In this document: piece after piece, positions 19,076-28,736 of the stretch
Numbering within the stretch: the first letter of the stretch is position 1
Layout of the letters: every line of letters begins with the position of its first letter
Source: Pseudomonas sp. JM0905a
GTDB taxonomy: Bacteria > Pseudomonadota > Gammaproteobacteria > Pseudomonadales > Pseudomonadaceae
Assembly (NCBI RefSeq): GCF_014700075.1
Contig: NZ_JACXBU010000003.1
Span: 248,001 to 312,000 of the forward strand
Direction of reading: 5' to 3'
Length of the DNA stretch: 64,000 nt
Notes under the pieces: generated by a model
What the model was told of the DNA's origin: nothing
Database searches by the model: none
What the model saw: the letters and a program-made list of their open reading frames with translations, nothing else
Made by a program: the position numbers and the translations under genes

Positions 19076-21667
19076 TCAGAACGGCAGGTTGATTTCAGGG
19101 GCGATGAGGGTGAGCTGGCTGCGGAACACCTGCTTGATGCGTTCCAGCTCTTCCTCGGTGTCGGCCTCGAAGCGCAGCACCAACACGGGAGTCGTGTTGG
19201 AGGCGCGGCACAGGCCCCAGCCCTTCGGATAATCGACACGCACGCCATCGAGGGTGGTGAGGTTCGCTTCGCCCCAGTTGGCCTCGCGCTGCAGGCGCTC
19301 GATCAGGCGGAACTTGCTCTCGTCGGTGACGGTGATGTTGATTTCCGGAGTGGAGACGTCTTTCGGGAAGGCCGAGAACACAAGTTCGGCGTCACGCTTG
19401 TCCTGGCTGAGGATTTCCAGCAGGCGCGCGGCGCTGTAGATGCCGTCGTCGAAGCCGTACCAGCGCTCCTTGAAGAAAATGTGGCCGCTCATTTCGCCGG
19501 CCAGCAGCGCGCCGGTTTCCTTCATCTTCTTCTTGATCAGCGAGTGGCCGGTCTTCCACATCACCGGGCGACCGCCGTAGCCGCTGATGAGGGAGGTCAG
19601 GCGGCGGGTGCACTTGACGTCGAAGATGATGTCGGCGCCCGGATTGCGCGATACCACGTCCTTGGCGAACAGCATCAGCAGGCGGTCCGGGTAGATGATG
19701 GTGCCTTCGTTGGTCACCACGCCGACGCGGTCGCCGTCGCCGTCGAAGGCGAGGCCCAAGTCGGCCTTCTCTTCCTTCACCTTGGCGATCAGGTCTTCCA
19801 GGTTCTCGGGCTTGCCCGGATCCGGGTGGTGGTTGGGGAAGGTGCCGTCGACGTCGCAGTACAGCGGAATCACGGTGCAGCCCAGGGCCTCGATCAGCTG
19901 CGGCGCGATCACGCCGGCTACGCCGTTGCCGCAGTCCACTACCACTTTCATGGGCCTGGCCATGGCGATGTCGTCGCGGATTTCACGGAAGTAGCGATCC
20001 AGCACGTCCACCACTTCGACGCTGCCGACGCCGCTGGCCAGGTCGTTGTTCTGGATGCGGGTGTGCAGGGCGGTGATCTGTTCGTTGGCCAGGGTTTCGC
20101 CGGCGACCATGATCTTGAATCCGTTGTAGTCCGGCGGGTTGTGGCTGCCGGTGAGCATCACGCCGGATTTGCCGGCCAGCACGTTGGCCGCGTAATAGAG
20201 CGCCGGGGTTGGCACCATACCGACGTCGCTGACCTGGCAGCCGCAGTCCAGCAGGCCCTGGATCAGGGCCTGAACCAGTTCGGGGCCGGACAGGCGACCA
20301 TCGCGGCCGACCGAGACGTTGGACTCGCCGCGGGCCAGGCTCTCGGAGCCGATGGCGCGACCTACCCAGTAGGCGGTCTCGGTGGTGAGGGTGTCGCCGA
20401 CCACACCGCGGATGTCATACGCGCGGAAAATGCTGGCGGGCAGGGTGGGGGCGATCTGTTCGATGCTGGTCATGGCGGGGGCTTGCTCCAATCCCAGGAG
20501 GTCCTGGTCTTCGTCGAGGATGTCGATATCGAGAATGTCGGTATCTTGGAAAAGTGGGTCAGCCGATGTGGCTGGCTGTGCGGGAGCCGGGGCAACAGGG
20601 TTGCTGGCGACCGCCTGGGCCTGGCCGTTGTCCGGCGCCGGCTCGGGTTTGCGCCTGGGTTGGCGGGCGATCGCCTGGGCCAGGTTGTCCAGCGCCGGCA
20701 GGCGCAGACTGAAGGCTTTGACGCTCTTGCCGTTCGAGAGTTCTTGCAGCATCTGATTGAGTTGCTGAGCGTCATCACGCAGCTTGCGCTGTAGCGTGCC
20801 CTGGTAAAGCTTCAGGCCCAGCACCGCGCCGCCCAGGGCGAGCAGTGCGGCCAGTGCCAGCAGCAGCGGAGAAACGCTTTCCCCGGTCAGCGCCGCGCCG
20901 GGAACGAAGCTGAGCTTCCAGTTCGGATTGCCGCTGTCCAGCGCGATGGGCGCGGCGTCGCCGGGCTGTCCGCGCTGGGCCAGTACCTGGGCTGGGGCAT
21001 TGTTGAACTGCTGGACCAGCTGCAGCTGGCCAACGCCGTCCGGCAGTGCCGGCAGGCTGCGCATCAGGCGATCCAGGTCGAACACCAGCAACAGCGTGCC
21101 CTGGGGGGCGCTCTGATCGTTCAGGCGCAGCGGCGCGGCGCTGTAGATCAGCCAGCGTTCACCCACCTTGTAGGCTTCGGGGCTGGGCTGCTGACCGCCT
21201 TCCAGGCGACGCAGCAGGTCCAGCGCGGCGAAGTTCATCGGCGCGGCGCGCTGGCTGTTCTGCTGCGCCTGGCCGGGCAGGTTGAGGTGGGCGTCGATCA
21301 CGCCGTCGCGATAGCCTAGTCCGCGCTCGGCGGTCATCAGCTGGCCGGCATCGCCACTGGTGAGGGCGTCGATCAGGCTTGGATCGTGGGCGGCCGCGGC
21401 GGTGTCGGCTCGCAACTGGGTGATGGCCTGGCGAAGGGCTGAGGCCTGGCTGTCACCCCAGGCCTGCGCGAGTTGTCCGGTTCGACTCTGCTCGGACGGG
21501 ACTATCGCGCCGAACCAGAGCAGCGCGCCGGCAGCGGCCACGCCCGCGAGTGCGGCGAGTGCGCCGGGGAGCAGGTCGTCGGACTGCTTGCGGGCAGGCT
21601 TGGTCTCGGGCGACAGGCGGGCTGTACCGTTGCCGGCGGCGTCCTTGCTGCGCTTGAAGAGTTTCAC
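19076..21667 (-). CDS. algC: Phosphomannomutase/phosphoglucomutase AlgC with N-terminal membrane-bound domain
   Basis: 863 residues. Residues about 400-863 are the classical AlgC enzyme: active phosphoserine loop LTGSHNPPDYNGF, metal loop DGDGDR and sugar-specificity loop GEMSGH. Residues 1-398 are an extra region: a membrane helix (about 35-55), a periplasmic-like sensor stretch, a second helix (about 270-290) and a Pro/Ala-rich linker. An internal ATG at 20473 would give only the soluble enzyme of about 465 residues, the form usually studied. AlgC supplies mannose-1-P and glucose-1-P for alginate, LPS and rhamnolipid. Both starts may be used; the whole frame is free of stops and coding-like. 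Confidence 0.93.
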   Translation of the reverse strand: MKLFKRSKDAAGNGTARLSPETKPARKQSDDLLPGALAALAGVAAAGALLWFGAIVPSEQSRTGQLAQAWGDSQASALRQAITQLRADTAAAAHDPSLIDALTSGDAGQLMTAERGLGYRDGVIDAHLNLPGQAQQNSQRAAPMNFAALDLLRRLEGGQQPSPEAYKVGERWLIYSAAPLRLNDQSAPQGTLLLVFDLDRLMRSLPALPDGVGQLQLVQQFNNAPAQVLAQRGQPGDAAPIALDSGNPNWKLSFVPGAALTGESVSPLLLALAALLALGGAVLGLKLYQGTLQRKLRDDAQQLNQMLQELSNGKSVKAFSLRLPALDNLAQAIARQPRRKPEPAPDNGQAQAVASNPVAPAPAQPATSADPLFQDTDILDIDILDEDQDLLGLEQAPAMTSIEQIAPTLPASIFRAYDIRGVVGDTLTTETAYWVGRAIGSESLARGESNVSVGRDGRLSGPELVQALIQGLLDCGCQVSDVGMVPTPALYYAANVLAGKSGVMLTGSHNPPDYNGFKIMVAGETLANEQITALHTRIQNNDLASGVGSVEVVDVLDRYFREIRDDIAMARPMKVVVDCGNGVAGVIAPQLIEALGCTVIPLYCDVDGTFPNHHPDPGKPENLEDLIAKVKEEKADLGLAFDGDGDRVGVVTNEGTIIYPDRLLMLFAKDVVSRNPGADIIFDVKCTRRLTSLISGYGGRPVMWKTGHSLIKKKMKETGALLAGEMSGHIFFKERWYGFDDGIYSAARLLEILSQDKRDAELVFSAFPKDVSTPEINITVTDESKFRLIERLQREANWGEANLTTLDGVRVDYPKGWGLCRASNTTPVLVLRFEADTEEELERIKQVFRSQLTLIAPEINLPF

Positions 21668-21708
21668 TGAACGTCTCCTAGGCGAATCGTCGTCCTGATT
21701 CTGGCTTG

Positions 21709-22164
21709 TCAGTGGCTGCCGGTGTGACCGAAACCGCCGGCGCCGCGCTCGCTCTCATGGAATTCGTCGACCAATTCAAAGTGCGCCTGGACCACGGGCA
21801 CCAGAACCAGCTGGGCGATGCGTTCGCCAACGGCTATGCGGAAGGCGGTCTGGCCGCGGTTCCAGCAGGACACCATCAACTCGCCCTGGTAGTCGGAGTC
21901 GATCAGGCCCACCAAGTTGCCCAGCACCACGCCGTGCTTATGGCCAAGGCCCGAGCGCGGCAGGATCAGCGCGGCCAGGCCCGGATCGGCGATGTAGATC
22001 GACAGGCCGGTGGGGATGAGGATGGTCTGGCCCGGTTCGAGGACGACTTCTTCCTTGAGCATGGCGCGTAGGTCGAGGCCGGCGGAGCCTGGGGTAGCGT
22101 ATTGCGGCAGGGGGAATTCGCTGCCGATGCGGGAATCGAGGATCTTGGCTTGCAGTGAGTGCAT
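21709..22164 (-). CDS. dut: dUTP diphosphatase
   Basis: 151 residues, trimeric dUTPase. Motif 3 [13 protein letters not shown] holds the catalytic Asp and stacking Tyr, motif 4 is [10 protein letters not shown], and the C-terminal lid motif [11 protein letters not shown] is intact. It hydrolyses dUTP to dUMP, keeping uracil out of DNA and feeding thymidylate synthesis. It sits 6 bp after coaBC, the conserved pairing. Confidence 0.98.
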   Translation of the reverse strand: MHSLQAKILDSRIGSEFPLPQYATPGSAGLDLRAMLKEEVVLEPGQTILIPTGLSIYIADPGLAALILPRSGLGHKHGVVLGNLVGLIDSDYQGELMVSCWNRGQTAFRIAVGERIAQLVLVPVVQAHFELVDEFHESERGAGGFGHTGSH

Positions 22165-22170
22165 GGAGTC

Positions 22171-23379
22171 TCAGGCCTGGTTGAGGCGATCGGCGATGAA
22201 GGCGATCAGCTGGCGGGCGATCTTGCCCTTGCTGGTCTGGGCGAAGCTGTTCTGGCCCAGGTCGCGGTCGATGACGGTGATGGCGTTTTCCTCGCTGTTG
22301 AAGCCAATGCTGGGGTTGGCCACGTCATTGGCGACGATCAGGTCGAGGTTCTTGTCCTTGAGCTTGCGCGAGGCGTACTCGAGCAAGTTTTCGGTCTCGG
22401 CGGCGAAGCCCACGCTGAAGGGGCGATCGGCCCGGCCGGCGAGCGTCGCGAGGATATCGGGGTTGCGCACCAGCTGCAGCAGCAGGCCTTCGCCGCTGGT
22501 CGGGTCCTTCTTCATTTTGTGTTGCGCGACCACTTCCGGACGGTAGTCGGCGACGGCCGCGGCGGCGATCAGCAGGTCGCAGGGCATGGCCGCTTCGCAG
22601 GCGGCCAGCATGTCGCGGGCGCTGACCACGTCGATGCGGTTGACGCGATCCGGGGTGGGCAGGTGGACCGGGCCGGTGATCAGGGTCACCTTGGCGCCGG
22701 CTTCCACCGCGGCTTCGGCGAGGGCGAAGCCCATCTTCCCGGAGCTGTGGTTGGTGATGTAGCGCACCGGGTCGATGTTTTCCTGGGTCGGGCCGGCGGT
22801 GATCAGCACATGACGGCCGGTCAGGGCGCGGTGCTCGAAGCAGTCGGCGGCGAGCTGGGCCAGTTCCCCGGCCTCCAGCATGCGGCCGAGGCCGACGTCG
22901 CCGCAGGCCTGGCTGCCGGCGGCCGGGCCGAACAGGCGCAGGCCACGTTTGGCGAGGAGTTCCAGGTTGGCCTGGGTGGCCGGGTCGCGCCACATGGCCT
23001 GGTTCATCGCGGGCGCCAGGGCGACAGGGGCGTCGGTGGCCAGCACCAGAGTAGTCAGCAGGTCGTCCGCCACGCCTTGTGCCAGGCGCGCCATCAGGTC
23101 CGCAGTAGCCGGCGCGATCAGCACCAGGTCGGCCCAGCGGGCCAGTTCGATGTGGCCCATGGCCGCTTCAGCGGCGGGGTCGAGCAGGTCGAGGTGGACG
23201 GGGTGCCCGGATAGGGCCTGGAGGGTCAGGGGCGTGATGAACTCGCGGCCACCCTGGGTCATTACCACGCGAACTTCGGCACCCTGGTCGCGCAGGCGGC
23301 GAACCAGTTCAGCGCTCTTGTAGGCAGCAATGCCGCCGCCCACGCCCAGGAGGATGCGTTTCCGATAGAGCCGCTGCAT
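22171..23379 (-). CDS. coaBC: Bifunctional phosphopantothenoylcysteine decarboxylase / phosphopantothenate-cysteine ligase
   Basis: 402 residues from the ATG at 23379; the frame runs upstream to 23748 antisense to radC, which is not coding. The N-terminal flavoprotein half (CoaC) has GGGIAAYKSAELVRRL, the active-site His in GHIELARWAD and PAMNQAMW; the C-terminal half (CoaB) starts ITAGPTQENIDPVRYITNHS. Two successive steps of coenzyme A synthesis. Divergent from radC; downstream dut follows at 6 bp. Confidence 0.97.
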   Translation of the reverse strand: MQRLYRKRILLGVGGGIAAYKSAELVRRLRDQGAEVRVVMTQGGREFITPLTLQALSGHPVHLDLLDPAAEAAMGHIELARWADLVLIAPATADLMARLAQGVADDLLTTLVLATDAPVALAPAMNQAMWRDPATQANLELLAKRGLRLFGPAAGSQACGDVGLGRMLEAGELAQLAADCFEHRALTGRHVLITAGPTQENIDPVRYITNHSSGKMGFALAEAAVEAGAKVTLITGPVHLPTPDRVNRIDVVSARDMLAACEAAMPCDLLIAAAAVADYRPEVVAQHKMKKDPTSGEGLLLQLVRNPDILATLAGRADRPFSVGFAAETENLLEYASRKLKDKNLDLIVANDVANPSIGFNSEENAITVIDRDLGQNSFAQTSKGKIARQLIAFIADRLNQA

Positions 23380-23515
23380 AGGCCTGCCTTTTATGAAGTG
23401 GAGGATGTGCTGCGGCGAAGGCGCCTCCCCAGGCCGATCGCCGCGCAAAAAAGGTGGGTTAAGATAGCACAGCGACTGCACTGGAACAGCGGCGCGGCTC
23501 AACCATGGAGGTGTC

Positions 23516-24190
23516 ATGAGCATCCGCAATTGGCCTGCGGCGGAACGTCCGCGGGAGAAGCTTCTTGAACTGGGTGCGGCGGCCCTTTCCGACGCCGAAC
23601 TCCTTGCCATTTTCCTGCGTACCGGGGTGGCTGGCCGCAGCGCCGTCGACCTCGCCCGCCACCTGCTCAACGACTTTGGCAGCCTGCGCGCTTTGCTGGA
23701 GGCCGAGTTGCAGGACTTCAGCCAGCACCTCGGCCTCGGCCCGGCCAAGTTCGCCCAATTGCAGGCGGTGCTGGAAATGTCCCGTCGTCACCTGGCCGAA
23801 GGGTTGCGGCGCGACTCCGCGATGGAGAGCCCGCAGGCGGTGCGCGATTTTCTCAAGGCACAACTGCGTCATTCCCATCATGAGCAGTTCGCTTGTCTCT
23901 TCCTCGACAGCAAGCACCGGGTGCTGGCCTTCGAAGTGCTGTTCAACGGCACCATCGACGGCGCCAGCGTCTACCCGCGCCAGGTGGTCAAGCGCGCCCT
24001 GGCCCACAACGCGGCCGCGCTCATCCTCAGCCACAACCACCCCTCAGGCATCGCCGAGCCCAGCGAGGCCGATCGCCAGCTGACCCAGCGGCTCAAGGAG
24101 GCGCTGGCGCTGATCGACGTGCGGGTGCTGGATCACTTCATCGTTGGCGATGGCGAGCCTCTGTCGATGGCGGAGATGGGCTGGATCTAA
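23516..24190 (+). CDS. radC: RadC-family JAB/MPN-domain protein
   Basis: 224 residues. An N-terminal helix-hairpin-helix region ([21 protein letters not shown], in part) is followed by the JAMM metalloprotease-like motif [15 protein letters not shown] near residue 170. Despite its name the family has no proven role in DNA repair. Its stop overlaps the convergent peptide-binding gene by 3-4 bp. Divergent from coaBC. Confidence 0.95.
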   Translation: MSIRNWPAAERPREKLLELGAAALSDAELLAIFLRTGVAGRSAVDLARHLLNDFGSLRALLEAELQDFSQHLGLGPAKFAQLQAVLEMSRRHLAEGLRRDSAMESPQAVRDFLKAQLRHSHHEQFACLFLDSKHRVLAFEVLFNGTIDGASVYPRQVVKRALAHNAAALILSHNHPSGIAEPSEADRQLTQRLKEALALIDVRVLDHFIVGDGEPLSMAEMGWI

Positions 24191-25761
24191 TCCAGCCTCA
24201 CCTTCGAGAAATCCTGCCGGCCGAACGGGTTCACTTGGTAGCCCTCCACATTGGTGCGGGTCAGGGCGAAGGCGGTGGGATGGGCCAGCGGCAGCCAGAG
24301 TGCCTGTTCGCGGATGATCCGTTGGGCCTTTTCATAGAGGCGGGTGCGTTCTGCCAGGTCGGCGTGGGTCTTGCCGTCGGCGATCAGCTTGTCCAGTTCG
24401 GCGTTGCAGTAGCGGGCGAAGTTGAGCCCGGACTGTACCGAGGCGCAGGAGAATTGCGGGGTGAGGAAGTTGTCCGGATCGCCGTTGTCGCCGGCCCAGC
24501 CCATGAACAGCAGGTCATGCTCGCCAGCCTTGGCGCGGCGGATCAGCTCGCCCCACTCGATCACGCGGATTTCAGCCTGGATGCCCACCTTGGCCAGGTC
24601 GGCCTGCAGCAGTTGGGCGCCGAGGCTTGGATTGGGGTTGAGCAGGCTGCCGGAGGGGCGGGTCCAGATGGTGGTCTTGAAGCCATCCTTCAGGCCGGCC
24701 TTGGCAAGCAGTGCTTTCGCCTTTGACAGGTCGTGGGGGTATGCCGGCAGGTCCTTGGCGTAGCTCCAGGTGTTCGGCGGGTAAGGGCCATCGGCTGCGG
24801 TGGCGCTGCCTTCGAATACGGCCTTGATATAGCTCGGCTTGTCGAAGGCGAGGTTGATCGCCTGGCGCACCTCGGGCTTGTCCAGCGGTGGATGCTGGCT
24901 GTTGATGCCGACGAAGGCGGTCATGAAGGCCGAGGTCTGGACCGTCTTGATGTTCTTGTCGTCAGCGACGGATTGCACATCCAGCGGCTTGGGCGACAGC
25001 GCGATCTGGCACTCGCCGCGACGGAGCTTCTGCAGGCGCACGTTCGCGTCCGGGGTGATGGCGAAGACCAGGCCGTCGACACCGGGCTTGCCGCCGAAGT
25101 AGTCCGGGTTGGCGACGTAGCGCACCGCGGCGTCCTTCTGGAAGCGGCGGAAAACGAAGGGACCGGTGCCGATGGGCTGTGCGTTGAACATTGAAGGTGT
25201 GCCGGCCTTCATCAACTGGTCGGCGTATTCGGCTGAATAGATGGAGGCGAAGCCCATGCTGAGGGTGGCGAGGAAGGTGGCGTCCGGCTTGTTGAGGACG
25301 AAGCGCACCTGGTGGTCGTCCACCTTGTCGATGCTCTTGATCAGGCTCGGCAGCTGCATGGACTGCGCGTGGGGGAAGCCGCTCTGGGCCACCTTGTGCC
25401 AGGGATTGGCCGGGTCGAGCATGCGCTGGAAGCTGAACACCACGTCGTCGGCGGTCAGTGGGCGGCTCGGCTTGAAGTAGTCGGTGGAATGGAAAGCTAC
25501 GCCCTGGCGCAGCTGGAAACTGTAGGTCAGTCCGTCGGCGGAAACGTCCCAGCGCTCGGCCAGGCCTGGGACCAGCTTGCCGTTCTGCGCGTCGAACTCC
25601 ACCAGGCGGTTCATCAGTACATCGGCCGAGGCGTTGGTGGTGGTCAGCGAGTTGTACTGCACCACGTCGAAACCTTCGGGGCTGGCCTCGGTGCAGACGC
25701 TCAAGGTGGCGGCCTGGGTGAGCAGCGGGGCGAACAGCAGCGGGAGGGCGGCGAGGCGCAT
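24187..25761 (-). CDS. ABC transporter substrate-binding protein, dipeptide/oligopeptide type (SBP family 5)
   Basis: 524 residues from the ATG at 25761, which has an AAAGGAG ribosome site and gives a signal peptide ([17 protein letters not shown]); the frame also opens at 25791. The mature protein matches DppA-like solute-binding proteins: [19 protein letters not shown] (about 20-38), [15 protein letters not shown] and the C-terminal [14 protein letters not shown]. It would bind peptides or related cations in the periplasm. No permease genes are adjacent, so it must borrow a transporter encoded elsewhere. Confidence 0.93.
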   Translation of the reverse strand: MRLAALPLLFAPLLTQAATLSVCTEASPEGFDVVQYNSLTTTNASADVLMNRLVEFDAQNGKLVPGLAERWDVSADGLTYSFQLRQGVAFHSTDYFKPSRPLTADDVVFSFQRMLDPANPWHKVAQSGFPHAQSMQLPSLIKSIDKVDDHQVRFVLNKPDATFLATLSMGFASIYSAEYADQLMKAGTPSMFNAQPIGTGPFVFRRFQKDAAVRYVANPDYFGGKPGVDGLVFAITPDANVRLQKLRRGECQIALSPKPLDVQSVADDKNIKTVQTSAFMTAFVGINSQHPPLDKPEVRQAINLAFDKPSYIKAVFEGSATAADGPYPPNTWSYAKDLPAYPHDLSKAKALLAKAGLKDGFKTTIWTRPSGSLLNPNPSLGAQLLQADLAKVGIQAEIRVIEWGELIRRAKAGEHDLLFMGWAGDNGDPDNFLTPQFSCASVQSGLNFARYCNAELDKLIADGKTHADLAERTRLYEKAQRIIREQALWLPLAHPTAFALTRTNVEGYQVNPFGRQDFSKVRLD

Positions 25762-25940
25762 GGCAAGCTCCTTTGCGGTGGGGAGGCTCATTGCGAGCCA
25801 AAGGCCATACCCTAGACCAAGCCCGGTCAGCGGACAATGCGTTGTGGGCGACGAGCGGTCGCTCCGCCCGGATCCCCTTGGCGCGGCGATGCGGGCATAA
25901 TTGCGGCGTCCCCGGGGCTGTGGGTAAATCGCTACGACCC

Positions 25941-26116
25941 TTGCTGCACTAGGGGCTTTCTGATATAAAGCAGCGCTCTTTTCTGGGGGCCCGGTCTTTC
26001 GCAGTCAAATTGCGGCCGGTAAGACCCTGACGAGACGGGCGCTCAAGCGCCCACAAAGTGAGAGTTCAAGCGGCCAACCCATGCCGGGTTGGGCATGTGG
26101 TTTAGAGGGCTGAGGC
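25941..26116 (+). promoter_or_regulatory. Promoter and structured leader of rpmB-rpmG
   Basis: TTGCTG (25941-25946) and TATAAA (25964-25969) are separated by 17 nt, a good sigma70 promoter. Initiation near 25976 would leave a leader of about 140 nt with two hairpins, GGGCGCTCAAGCGCCC near 26038 and CCAACCCATGCCGGGTTGG near 26076. Ribosomal-protein leaders of this sort may carry autoregulation, but no known leader class is recognised. The remaining 25792-25940 holds no gene. Confidence 0.65.
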
Positions 26117-26353
26117 ATGTCGAGAGTCTGTCAAGTAACCGGTAAGGGTCCGGCTACTGGGAACAACATTTCCCACGCAAACAACAAAACCCGTCGTCGT
26201 TTCCTGCCGAACCTGCAGCACCATCGCTTCTGGGTCGAGTCCGAGAAGCGCTTCGTGCGTCTGCGCGTTTCCGCCAAGGGCATGCGTATCATCGACAAGC
26301 GCGGCATTGACGTAGTTCTGTCCGAACTGCGCGCCCGCGGCGAAAAGGTTTAA
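26117..26353 (+). CDS. rpmB: 50S ribosomal protein L28
   Basis: 78 residues beginning [20 protein letters not shown], the bL28 signature. Universal ribosomal protein of the large subunit, followed 10 bp later by rpmG as in most bacteria. The second half ([18 protein letters not shown]) is also typical. Confidence 0.99.
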   Translation: MSRVCQVTGKGPATGNNISHANNKTRRRFLPNLQHHRFWVESEKRFVRLRVSAKGMRIIDKRGIDVVLSELRARGEKV

Positions 26354-26363
26354 GGAGTCAATC

Positions 26364-26519
26364 ATGCGTGAACTGATCCGTCTGGTGTCCAGTGCCGGTA
26401 CCGGCCATTTCTACACCACCGACAAGAACAAGCGCACCACTCCCGACAAGATCGAAATCAAGAAATTCGATCCGGTTGTGCGCAAGCACGTGATCTACAA
26501 GGAAGCCAAGATCAAGTAA
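26364..26519 (+). CDS. rpmG: 50S ribosomal protein L33
   Basis: 51 residues beginning [20 protein letters not shown] and ending [11 protein letters not shown]. It lacks the CxxC zinc pair, so is the C-minus paralogue of bL33. AAGGAG lies 8 nt before the ATG. A strong terminator follows. Confidence 0.99.
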   Translation: MRELIRLVSSAGTGHFYTTDKNKRTTPDKIEIKKFDPVVRKHVIYKEAKIK

Positions 26520-26539
26520 TTGATCCGGCCCTTGTCGAA

Positions 26540-26566
26540 GAAGCCCGCCTTGTGCGGGCTTTTTCA
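26540..26566 (+). terminator. Terminator of rpmB-rpmG
   Basis: AAGCCCGC (26541-26548) pairs with GCGGGCTT (26554-26561), loop CTTGT, and a T run to 26565. It lies 20 bp after the rpmG stop. Confidence 0.95.
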
Positions 26567-26731
26567 TGCCCGGGATTTTCTGCCGGTTGATGGACCGGGC
26601 TACGGAGCTGGTTTGGGGGGGCGCATTCATTCGCTAAGGGCGGCGGAGCTGATCCAGTGAGGGGCAGGCCTGTGGCCCGCTCAGCGATTGATATCGCCCC
26701 CACAGAAAAAGCAGTCCTTGGCTGTTGCCCA

Positions 26732-26757
26732 TAAAAAAGCCCGCCAATGGCGGGCTG
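26732..26757 (-). terminator. Terminator of the cupin/aminotransferase operon
   Basis: AGCCCGCC (26738-26745) pairs with GGCGGGCT (26749-26756). On the minus strand the stem is followed by six T, 30 bp after the cupin gene stop. The gap between this and the rpmG terminator holds nothing else recognisable. Confidence 0.92.
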
Positions 26758-26786
26758 AAGGGTGACAAGCATGGGAGTGAACGGGC

Positions 26787-27152
26787 TCAGCGAGCAGCCT
26801 GTTCGAAAATCACGTAGACCTTGCGGCACGGCTCCAGCACTTCCCAGGTGCCGGAGAAGCCGGCCGGGATGACGAAGCGGTCGCCGACGCGCACGGTCTT
26901 GGCATTGCCGTCGGCATCGCGGATCACCGACACGCCCTGGAGAATCTCGCAGTACTCGTGCTCGGTGTAGCTCACCGTCCAGTGGCCCACCGCGCCTTCC
27001 CAGATGCCCACGTTGAATTGGCCGCAAGGGCTGCCGTAGTGGTTGCGTACGCTCTGCTCGGGATCGCCCTTGAGGATCTTCTCGGGCGCTGGGCGGTAGT
27101 GTTCCGGCGTGGTGGTGGCCTGGGCGAAGTCGACGATCTGCTGGATGTTCAT
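26787..27152 (-). CDS. Cupin-domain protein (DUF861/ethanolamine-utilisation-like)
   Basis: 121 residues from the ATG at 27152; the frame extends to 27299 within the aminotransferase and is not used. A single cupin barrel is seen: SPCGQFNVGIWEGAVGHWTV (about 40-59), EYCEILQGVSVI and VRVGDRFVIPAGFSGTWEVL (about 85-104). The family binds small carboxylates or stabilises labile substrates; role unknown. It starts 15 bp after the aminotransferase stop on the same strand and ends before a terminator, so the two are an operon, suggesting a role in amine catabolism. Confidence 0.85.
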   Translation of the reverse strand: MNIQQIVDFAQATTTPEHYRPAPEKILKGDPEQSVRNHYGSPCGQFNVGIWEGAVGHWTVSYTEHEYCEILQGVSVIRDADGNAKTVRVGDRFVIPAGFSGTWEVLEPCRKVYVIFEQAAR

Positions 27153-27166
27153 TGTGCGGTCCCTGT

Positions 27167-28507
27167 TCAGGCGGCCTTGCGGATGGAGTCGGCGAGCTTG
27201 CCGACGAGAATGTCGATCTGTTCCTTCTCCACGATCAGCGGCGGCGACATGGCGATGGTGTCGCCGGTGACGCGCACCATCACGCCGGTATGGAAGCACT
27301 GTTCGAATACCTGGAAGCCGCGTTTGCCCACGCCTTCGGCGCTCGGTGCAAGCTGCACGCCGCCGACCAGGCCCACCGCGCGGATGTCGATCACGTTGGG
27401 CAGTTCCTTCAGGCTGAGCAGGGCATCCTGCCAGTAGCCTTCCAGTTCGATGGTGCGCTCGAACAGTCGCTCGCCCTGGTAGATGTCCAGGGTCGCCAGT
27501 GCGGCGGCGCAGGCCACCGGATGGCCTGAATAGGTATAGCCGTGGAAGAACTCGATGGCGCTTTCCGGGCCCTGCATGAAGGCCTGGTAGATGTCTTCGG
27601 CGACGAACACCGCGCCCATCGGAATGGCGCCGTTGGTCAGGCCCTTGGCGCAGGTGATGATGTCCGGGGTGACGCCCCAGCGCTGGGCGGCGAAGGCCTG
27701 GCCGACGCGGCCGAAGCCGGTGATGACCTCATCGAAGATCAGCAGGATGCCGTGCTTGCGGGTGATCTCGCGCAGGCGCTGCAGGTAGCCCACCGGCGGC
27801 AGGATCACACCGGCCGATCCGGACATGGGTTCGACGATCACGGCGGCGATGTTCTCGGCGCCATGCAGGGTCACCAGGCGCTCCAACTCATCGGCCTTCT
27901 CGATGCCGAATTCCGGCAGGCCACGGCTGAAGGCATTGCGCTGGATATCCAGGGTGTGTGGCAGGTGATCGACGTTCGGCAGCAGGGCAGGGAAGGCCTT
28001 GCGGTTGTTGACCATGCCGCCTACCGAAATGCCGCCGAAGCCCACGCCGTGGTAGCCCAGTTCGCGGCCGATCAGGCGGGTGCGGGTGCCCTGGCCGATG
28101 GCGCGCTGGTAGGCGAGGGCGATCTTCAGGGCGGTGTCCGCCGATTCGGAACCGGAGTTGGTGAAGAACACCTTGTTCAGGCCTTTGGGGGCGACGTCGG
28201 CCAGGCGCTCGGCCAGCTCGAAGGGGAGCGGGTGGCCCATCTGGAAGGTGGGTGCGAAATCCAGCTTGGCGATCTGCCGGCTCACCGCTTCGGTGATCTC
28301 GCGGCGGCCATGGCCGGCGTTGCAGCACCAGAGGCCGGCGGTGCCGTCCAGGACCTTGCGACCGTCGGCGCTGGTGAAGTACATCCCTTCGGCACTTTCC
28401 AGCAGGCGGGGATTGGCCTTGAACTGGCGGTTGGCGGTGAAGGGCATCCAGAAATCATCGAGACTGTTGGATATTCTGCCCGGTTTTGGCGCAAAGGCAT
28501 TTGTCAT
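27167..28507 (-). CDS. Class III omega-amino-acid:pyruvate aminotransferase
   Basis: 446 residues from the ATG at 28507 (an alternative ATG lies 7 codons upstream). PLP-dependent class III fold: GTAGLWCCNAGHGRREI (about 60), VFFTNSGSESADTALK (about 110), and LIFDEVITGFGRVGQAFAAQ followed by the PLP lysine in ITCAKGLTNGAIPMG (about 285). Sequence looks closest to beta-alanine/omega-amino acid:pyruvate transaminases. It converts a terminal amine to an aldehyde using pyruvate. Divergent from the aldehyde dehydrogenase kauB, which would oxidise that aldehyde. The shared promoter region carries PuuR-like boxes. Confidence 0.92.
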   Translation of the reverse strand: MTNAFAPKPGRISNSLDDFWMPFTANRQFKANPRLLESAEGMYFTSADGRKVLDGTAGLWCCNAGHGRREITEAVSRQIAKLDFAPTFQMGHPLPFELAERLADVAPKGLNKVFFTNSGSESADTALKIALAYQRAIGQGTRTRLIGRELGYHGVGFGGISVGGMVNNRKAFPALLPNVDHLPHTLDIQRNAFSRGLPEFGIEKADELERLVTLHGAENIAAVIVEPMSGSAGVILPPVGYLQRLREITRKHGILLIFDEVITGFGRVGQAFAAQRWGVTPDIITCAKGLTNGAIPMGAVFVAEDIYQAFMQGPESAIEFFHGYTYSGHPVACAAALATLDIYQGERLFERTIELEGYWQDALLSLKELPNVIDIRAVGLVGGVQLAPSAEGVGKRGFQVFEQCFHTGVMVRVTGDTIAMSPPLIVEKEQIDILVGKLADSIRKAA

Positions 28508-28560
28508 TGTGAGCACCGGAAAAGGCAAGGTGAGGTGTTGTAGTGATTTTGACGGAGTCT

Positions 28561-28580
28561 ATGTTTAATATAACGAACAT
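28561..28580. promoter_or_regulatory. PuuR-like operator 1 (putrescine-utilisation repressor box)
   Basis: ATGTTTAATATAACGAACAT is a 20-bp partial palindrome. Its part TTAATATAACGAACA (28565-28579) agrees at 12 of 15 positions with the E. coli PuuR recognition sequence as I know it (AAAATATAATGAACA). It lies between the divergent aminotransferase and kauB genes. Confidence 0.5.
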
Positions 28581-28606
28581 GACAAGGGCGTTTGGCTGGC
28601 AACTGT

Positions 28607-28621
28607 AAAATATATTGAAAA
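28607..28621. promoter_or_regulatory. PuuR-like operator 2
   Basis: AAAATATATTGAAAA agrees at 13 of 15 positions with the same PuuR sequence and lies 42 bp (about four helical turns) from operator 1 in the same orientation. Both are AT-rich islands in GC-rich DNA. Confidence 0.5.
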
Positions 28622-28736
28622 GGCTATCCTCTCTGGTTTAGGGTTGCGAGGATGGCCAGATGTACGTCGGCCTTGCAGAATTTTTGACAGTGCATGCCTG
28701 AGCTGGCGGCACTCTTCTAATAAGAGGAAAGCTCCG

